64,000 nucleotides of DNA, taken from positions 124,001 through 188,000 of the forward strand of contig JAJFZO010000165.1 of the NCBI GenBank assembly GCA_021397835.1. The letters are read 5' to 3'. The notes beneath the pieces were generated by a model. That model did not search any database. It saw only the letters and a list, made by a program, of their open reading frames with translations, and was not told the DNA's origin. Origin of the DNA: Moringa oleifera. Its lineage: Eukaryota; Streptophyta; Magnoliopsida; Brassicales; Moringaceae. Positions 59,685-64,000 of the stretch are shown here, in pieces. Numbering within the stretch: position 1 is the first letter of the stretch; the number at the start of each line of letters is the position of its first letter. The position numbers and the translations under genes were made by a program.

Positions 59685-59876
59685 TTGAAACTGAATTTGT
59701 CAATGGAGAGTGAAGGTTCTTCCGAAGGCTCATCCTATCAAACCTTCAAATTTTTTATTGCGGTATTAGGGCAAAATTACATATCTCATGAACAACAAGA
59801 AACCCAAGAAGAAGATTTTGGGACTGTAGGAGGAACATTATACAATCAAACCTTCAAATTTTTTGATATCAAGTGA
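59685..59876 (+). CDS. Possible small ORF, 63 codons, unknown
   Basis: The frame contains a repeated YQTFKFF / NQTFKFFD motif and a Glu/Ser/Gln-rich middle (MESEGSSEGSS, EQQETQEEDFG). The upstream purine-rich leader (59575-59630) resembles a 5' UTR. It lies divergent to SMC3, about 0.5 kb from its promoter. No family recognised; the sequence next to it is repetitive, so it may belong to an element. Confidence 0.25.
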   Translation: MKLNLSMESEGSSEGSSYQTFKFFIAVLGQNYISHEQQETQEEDFGTVGGTLYNQTFKFFDIK

Positions 59877-59912
59877 CGAATTGAGAGAGAAAACGAGATT
59901 TAAGTCTCTGGG

Positions 59913-60130
59913 AGAAGACCAAAACGGGGAAAAAATCAAAATGGGGAGAACGCTGTCGTTTACCTCTATATATTTTATTGATGTAATGTCATTTTTACCC
60001 TTCAATAAATCCATTTAGATTTTTGGGGAGAAGGCTAAAATGGGAAGAAGACCAAAATGGGGAAAACACTGTCGTTTCCTTTATATATTCTACTGATGTA
60101 ATATCTTTTTTGTCCTTCAATAAATTTATT
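59913..60130. repeat. Tandem repeat, two diverged copies of about 90 bp
   Basis: 59913-60010 and about 60043-60130 share AGAAGACCAAAA.GGGG, the block CTGTCGTTT.CCT.TATATAT, TTGATGTAAT/CTGATGTAAT and CCTTCAATAAAT in the same order. Confidence 0.75.
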
Positions 60131-60239
60131 TTTTACAAACGTCATTTAATTGATTTAGACTGAATGTTCAAGTTGAACAAAATTAAAAAATCGAGATTAG
60201 TTTGGATACATTTTGAAACTTAGTGTCTGTTTGAAGAGA

Positions 60240-62050
60240 TAGTGTAAAAGTTAGGTTTAAAATGATATTTACCCAATTTTAAATTATATTTTATATTTTA
60301 TATTAAAAATAATAAACTAAATTTTAAATTATTAAAAATTAAAATTAATGTAAAAATTTAAAAATATTCTTATTATTAAAATACTTTAAAGTAATTTAAA
60401 TAGATTTTATATTTTAAAAAAATTAAATTATTTTAATTCATAAGTTATTGTTTATGATTTTTAAAATTCTTTATATTATAAAATTTTTGAAAATATCTAT
60501 TAAATTTTTAAAAATAATTTTTGTAATTATAATTTGAATATTTTTATATATTTTAAAATTTTTAATTAAAATTTATTATATAAAATTTTTAATTTTTAAA
60601 TTTTTTAATAAAATTTAATTTAAATTGATTAAAATTTTTATTATTAATTAAGTATTTAAATTTTATTTAATAATATAAAATAAATATAATAATTTTATAA
60701 TTTTTATTTTATAATAAATAATATTTTATAAACATGATTGATAAAAACTAAAGTAATGGTTGGTACATATAGAGATACCCAACTCGTTGCTTTCATCTTA
60801 GGGCTCAAAATACGCTTTACAATCAAAAGTTAATAGAAATATTATCAAATTGCATTACAATGTTTGCAGTCTTTTTAAAACATTCACGTCAGCATTTATG
60901 TGTGACGTTGATTGATTTTTTTTTTTAATTATTTTACATATATTTTAAATTATTATTATTAAATATTAATAAATTTAATTTTAAAATAGTAATTTAAAGT
61001 TAATAACAATTTTAATTTAAATTTAATAATAATCATAATGTTAAAATTTTGATAATTATATATAAATGAATTTAAATATAGGGATAAGTATAATATTAAA
61101 ATTTTGTAATATATAAATAAACTTTTTAACTTTTCATAATATCAAAAACCTATTGAAGTTAAAAAAATTCAATTTTGTTTATTATATTTAATTTTTATTT
61201 TTTATTATTTTTTGTTAATTTATTGGGTTTTTTAATTTAAATTTTAATATTTAATTTACAATAATTTTAGCTTGAATCTATTAATGTGACCTAATTTTAA
61301 TTTTTTCATTAAATTTTTTAGAGAAATTTGTTACAAGTTATCTTGAATTTTTTTTCTTTTTACACGAAATAAAGTTGATAATAGGCCGAGTATTTGTCTA
61401 TTTAAAAAATTTTGAATTTAAACTCAATTAAAATATACATACTTAAATTCATTCCAAACTTGTTTAAAAACTGATTTTAATATCCAAATACATTTCAAAT
61501 CCGTCACAATTACTCGCATATTACTAAAACTCATCAGAACTTATGTATTATATTTATATATTTATATATTTATATTTATATATATATATATATCATGAAT
61601 TTTGATAAGATAACAAGTATCTTACTCATTTAAATATTTAATTAATTATTCATTAATGTAATTAAGTTTTAAAATAAATTAACAAACATTAATAAAAATA
61701 AAATACAAAATATCATATAATTTTACTAATTAAACAAAAAATAAATTAAAACTTGATAATAAATCCTTGAAATACAAATTTAAAAATCCAATATAATCAA
61801 ATTCAACTTGAAAGTTTAATATAATCAAATTTTTTAAAAAATAACTATATTAATACAATTACATAAAACTAGCTCAAGTAGCAGATACCCAAAGGTTTAA
61901 ATCCAAACCTAATTGAGGCTTTAAATTTTAAACCTGAACACATTTTAATTCAATTAAAAACTATCTGAATCCATCTTATCAGAATTTGGTCAGATTAGGT
62001 ACCCACATAAATTTGACTTATTGTCATCTCCACCAAGAAAGTTAATTTTA
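60240..62050. other. Extremely AT-rich intergenic block
   Basis: Mostly A/T runs with no open frame of note. TA-rich tract at about 61556-61593. Confidence 0.6.
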
Positions 62051-62059
62051 GTAACTTAT

Positions 62060-64000
62060 AATTTATTTAGATCTTGTATGAACGAAAATGCCTTTTTCAC
62101 GTAAAAACTTATGAAACTTATTTCATTCTTCTTTAAATATATGAATGGAAGATGCCCCTAGAACTAGTTTTTCTCGATCATTTAAGGAAAAAACCATAAC
62201 ATTATGCCCTAAAATAAAACTATATGAAGCCCTTCTGAATGACCTATAACGGAGTCTACTACGCTATTTCTTGGCTTTTCTCTTTTTTCTTTCCTTTCGT
62301 CTTCCTTGAGTGGAGTTAGCGAATCATAGAGTTGAAAGTGATCTTGCCTTCCTTTTAAGGTAAGAAACAATTCATTTTGATTCAATTGCAAGAGAATAAC
62401 CTCTTTTTAGAGTTTTATATGAATACTATGCTAAACAATCTATTTATATTTTTTTCTAAAAAAATGAAAAAAATAGACTATCCTAATAAAGATATGGCAA
62501 AGGCATCACTCTGTCTATTAGGTGCCCCTCTTCCTATCGCATCGAAGGTAAGAGCTTTTTCTATCATAGATTCATCTTTCTCCTTTAGGAGGGGGCTGAA
62601 CTCGAGTTAACTAACTGTAATATGCTAGACACTAGTCTTTTCATTTTTAGTTCTATTGTCTTTCGCATCGACAATTCTTAAAAAGAGACTCTTCTTACTT
62701 CCATTGGCCAAGCTTCAATCTCTTAGAGTGGATGTGGCCACTTTAGATCATCAAAATGGGGACTCTTTTCTCTATAAGGCTATTGGTTGATAGAACTCCA
62801 AGGTTTTATAGTTAGAAGGTAGATCTTGTGCGAGCAATGAATTCAAAGATGCGTATCCAACTTATTTCTATGGTTCGATTAGTCTCAAGGGATCGGCTTA
62901 TGACTCAATCCATTTTTGAAGCCTTTTAAAAGCTGCTAGAAAGGAAGAATCCCACCCTACTGGTAGAGGACTTACTTCAAAAAGAGGATAAAAAGGATCC
63001 ATCCTTAATAGACGGGTGAAACTCACCGAGATCAATCATCAAGCTACCCATGGTCAAAGAGGGAGTTAACGGGAAGAAAACCATATCGCTGTTGAACCAT
63101 GGGCTAATTCTTTAAAAAAAAAAGACTAAAGGAATGCAATAAAAGGGCCATTGCTATAATTAAAGGTGATGACTAGCTATCTCAGATAGGATAGAAAGGC
63201 TTGATCGGCAACCATAGATTGAAAGGTCTTTCTCCATTATTTGAAAGAGCCATTGATTCACACTGCTTACTATAGCGAAAAGATAGGGTTTTGGTTTGCT
63301 TTTCCTAAATAGAGATTAAACCAAAGTTGGTCAATTTGATTAACTATCTTGCACGAAGGGTGGAGCATATGATAATTCAGAGCTAACTCAAATAGAGAGC
63401 TCACACTCATCTTGCTTTTGAGAGGTGGCACTTTAAGGCCCCTCTTTGCCGAGTAGGGCGACATAACGAATAAAAAATGGATTAGAAGCATAATGGTTGA
63501 GAGCTCCTAATTAGACTGTTATTTGCTACATAAATGGATAGAAAGGCATCCTAAGCATGGTTGACGAGAAAGTTGCATTTTGCTCGGGATGAGAGGGCTC
63601 TTTATGCTAGGAAGCACAGTTGAATGTGAGATTTATCCCTTTTTTAGGGTTGGTCTCATCAAAGTAATCGAGGATGTGATAGCCTAAGCACTTACTAAAA
63701 GTAGCCTCATCTTTACTCAATGATGGAATCCTTGAATCCAGTGCATTCTAGGTCTCCACAATGGGTTTGAATAATCTGTTCTCTTCTGGCCCGATGGGTT
63801 TTCAAGGTCTTCTTTTGAAGGTATTAGATAAGATGGTTCAGGTTTAGGTTCATAGATTGCAAGAGATGGCTCATTATCTTTATTCTTATACCTAGAAAAG
63901 GTCGGATCGAGGGACAAAAATCACTTCATCAATAGCAACAATTGACGTCATTCCATTTGATCAATTAAGAGCAGAGGAATCTAGAGAACAGGAGTAGGAG
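62060..64000. other. Possible organelle-derived (mitochondrial-like) insert
   Basis: Base composition changes abruptly from the preceding AT block. Purine-rich, mixed sequence resembles plant mitochondrial intergenic DNA in texture (for example GGAGTCTACTACGCTATTTC at about 62252). Short frames (62209-62391 -, 62377-62610 +, 63270-63491 -, 63717-63917 -) match no mitochondrial gene I can name. The call rests on resemblance only. Confidence 0.35.

Overview
This is a plant nuclear genome window, most likely from a eudicot and possibly a woody rosid. Very AT-rich intergenic DNA, spliceosomal introns, CACTA-type transposon ends, and recognisable plant families (SABATH methyltransferase, REM-type B3, CYP85-clan P450, DUF4408/DUF761, golgin candidate 5) support this. 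The species cannot be named from the sequence.

The only gene shown to be intact is SMC3, the cohesin ATPase subunit. It lies on the minus strand from about 59.2 kb (5' UTR) to 35.93 kb (stop). I rebuilt 28 coding exons by hand. They join in one frame to 1204 codons plus stop. Walker A, the acetylatable lysine pair K105/K106, the Q-loop, hinge, ABC signature and Walker B are all present. Four of its introns are non-canonical: one AT-AC and one GT-AG intron with U12-type (minor spliceosome) signals, and two GC-AG introns.

Region 1-19.8 kb is a graveyard of broken genes framed by a diverged direct duplication (1-1.77 kb and 17.4-19.8 kb). In order it holds: a MITE-like element abutting a SABATH methyltransferase C-terminal remnant (+); a REM/B3 pseudogene (-); an inositol-polyphosphate 5-phosphatase pseudogene (-); two tandem SABATH N-terminal remnants (+); a CYP85-clan P450 pseudogene with its haem loop still readable (+); and a DUF4408/DUF761 pseudogene (-) split by a non-autonomous CACTA-like element of about 3.1 kb.

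Region 19.8-35.9 kb is mostly AT-rich intergenic DNA. It has scattered exon-like remnants of an unidentified gene (24.3-28.0 kb, +), one relic exon of a golgin candidate 5/TMF-like gene (30.4 kb, -) and a degenerate repeat present about three times (31.2-32.4 kb).

Region 59.2-64 kb follows the SMC3 promoter. It contains a short tandem repeat, about 1.8 kb of extremely AT-rich sequence, and a last 1.9 kb of different base texture that may be organelle-derived (mitochondrial-like). No rRNA, tRNA or CRISPR array was found.
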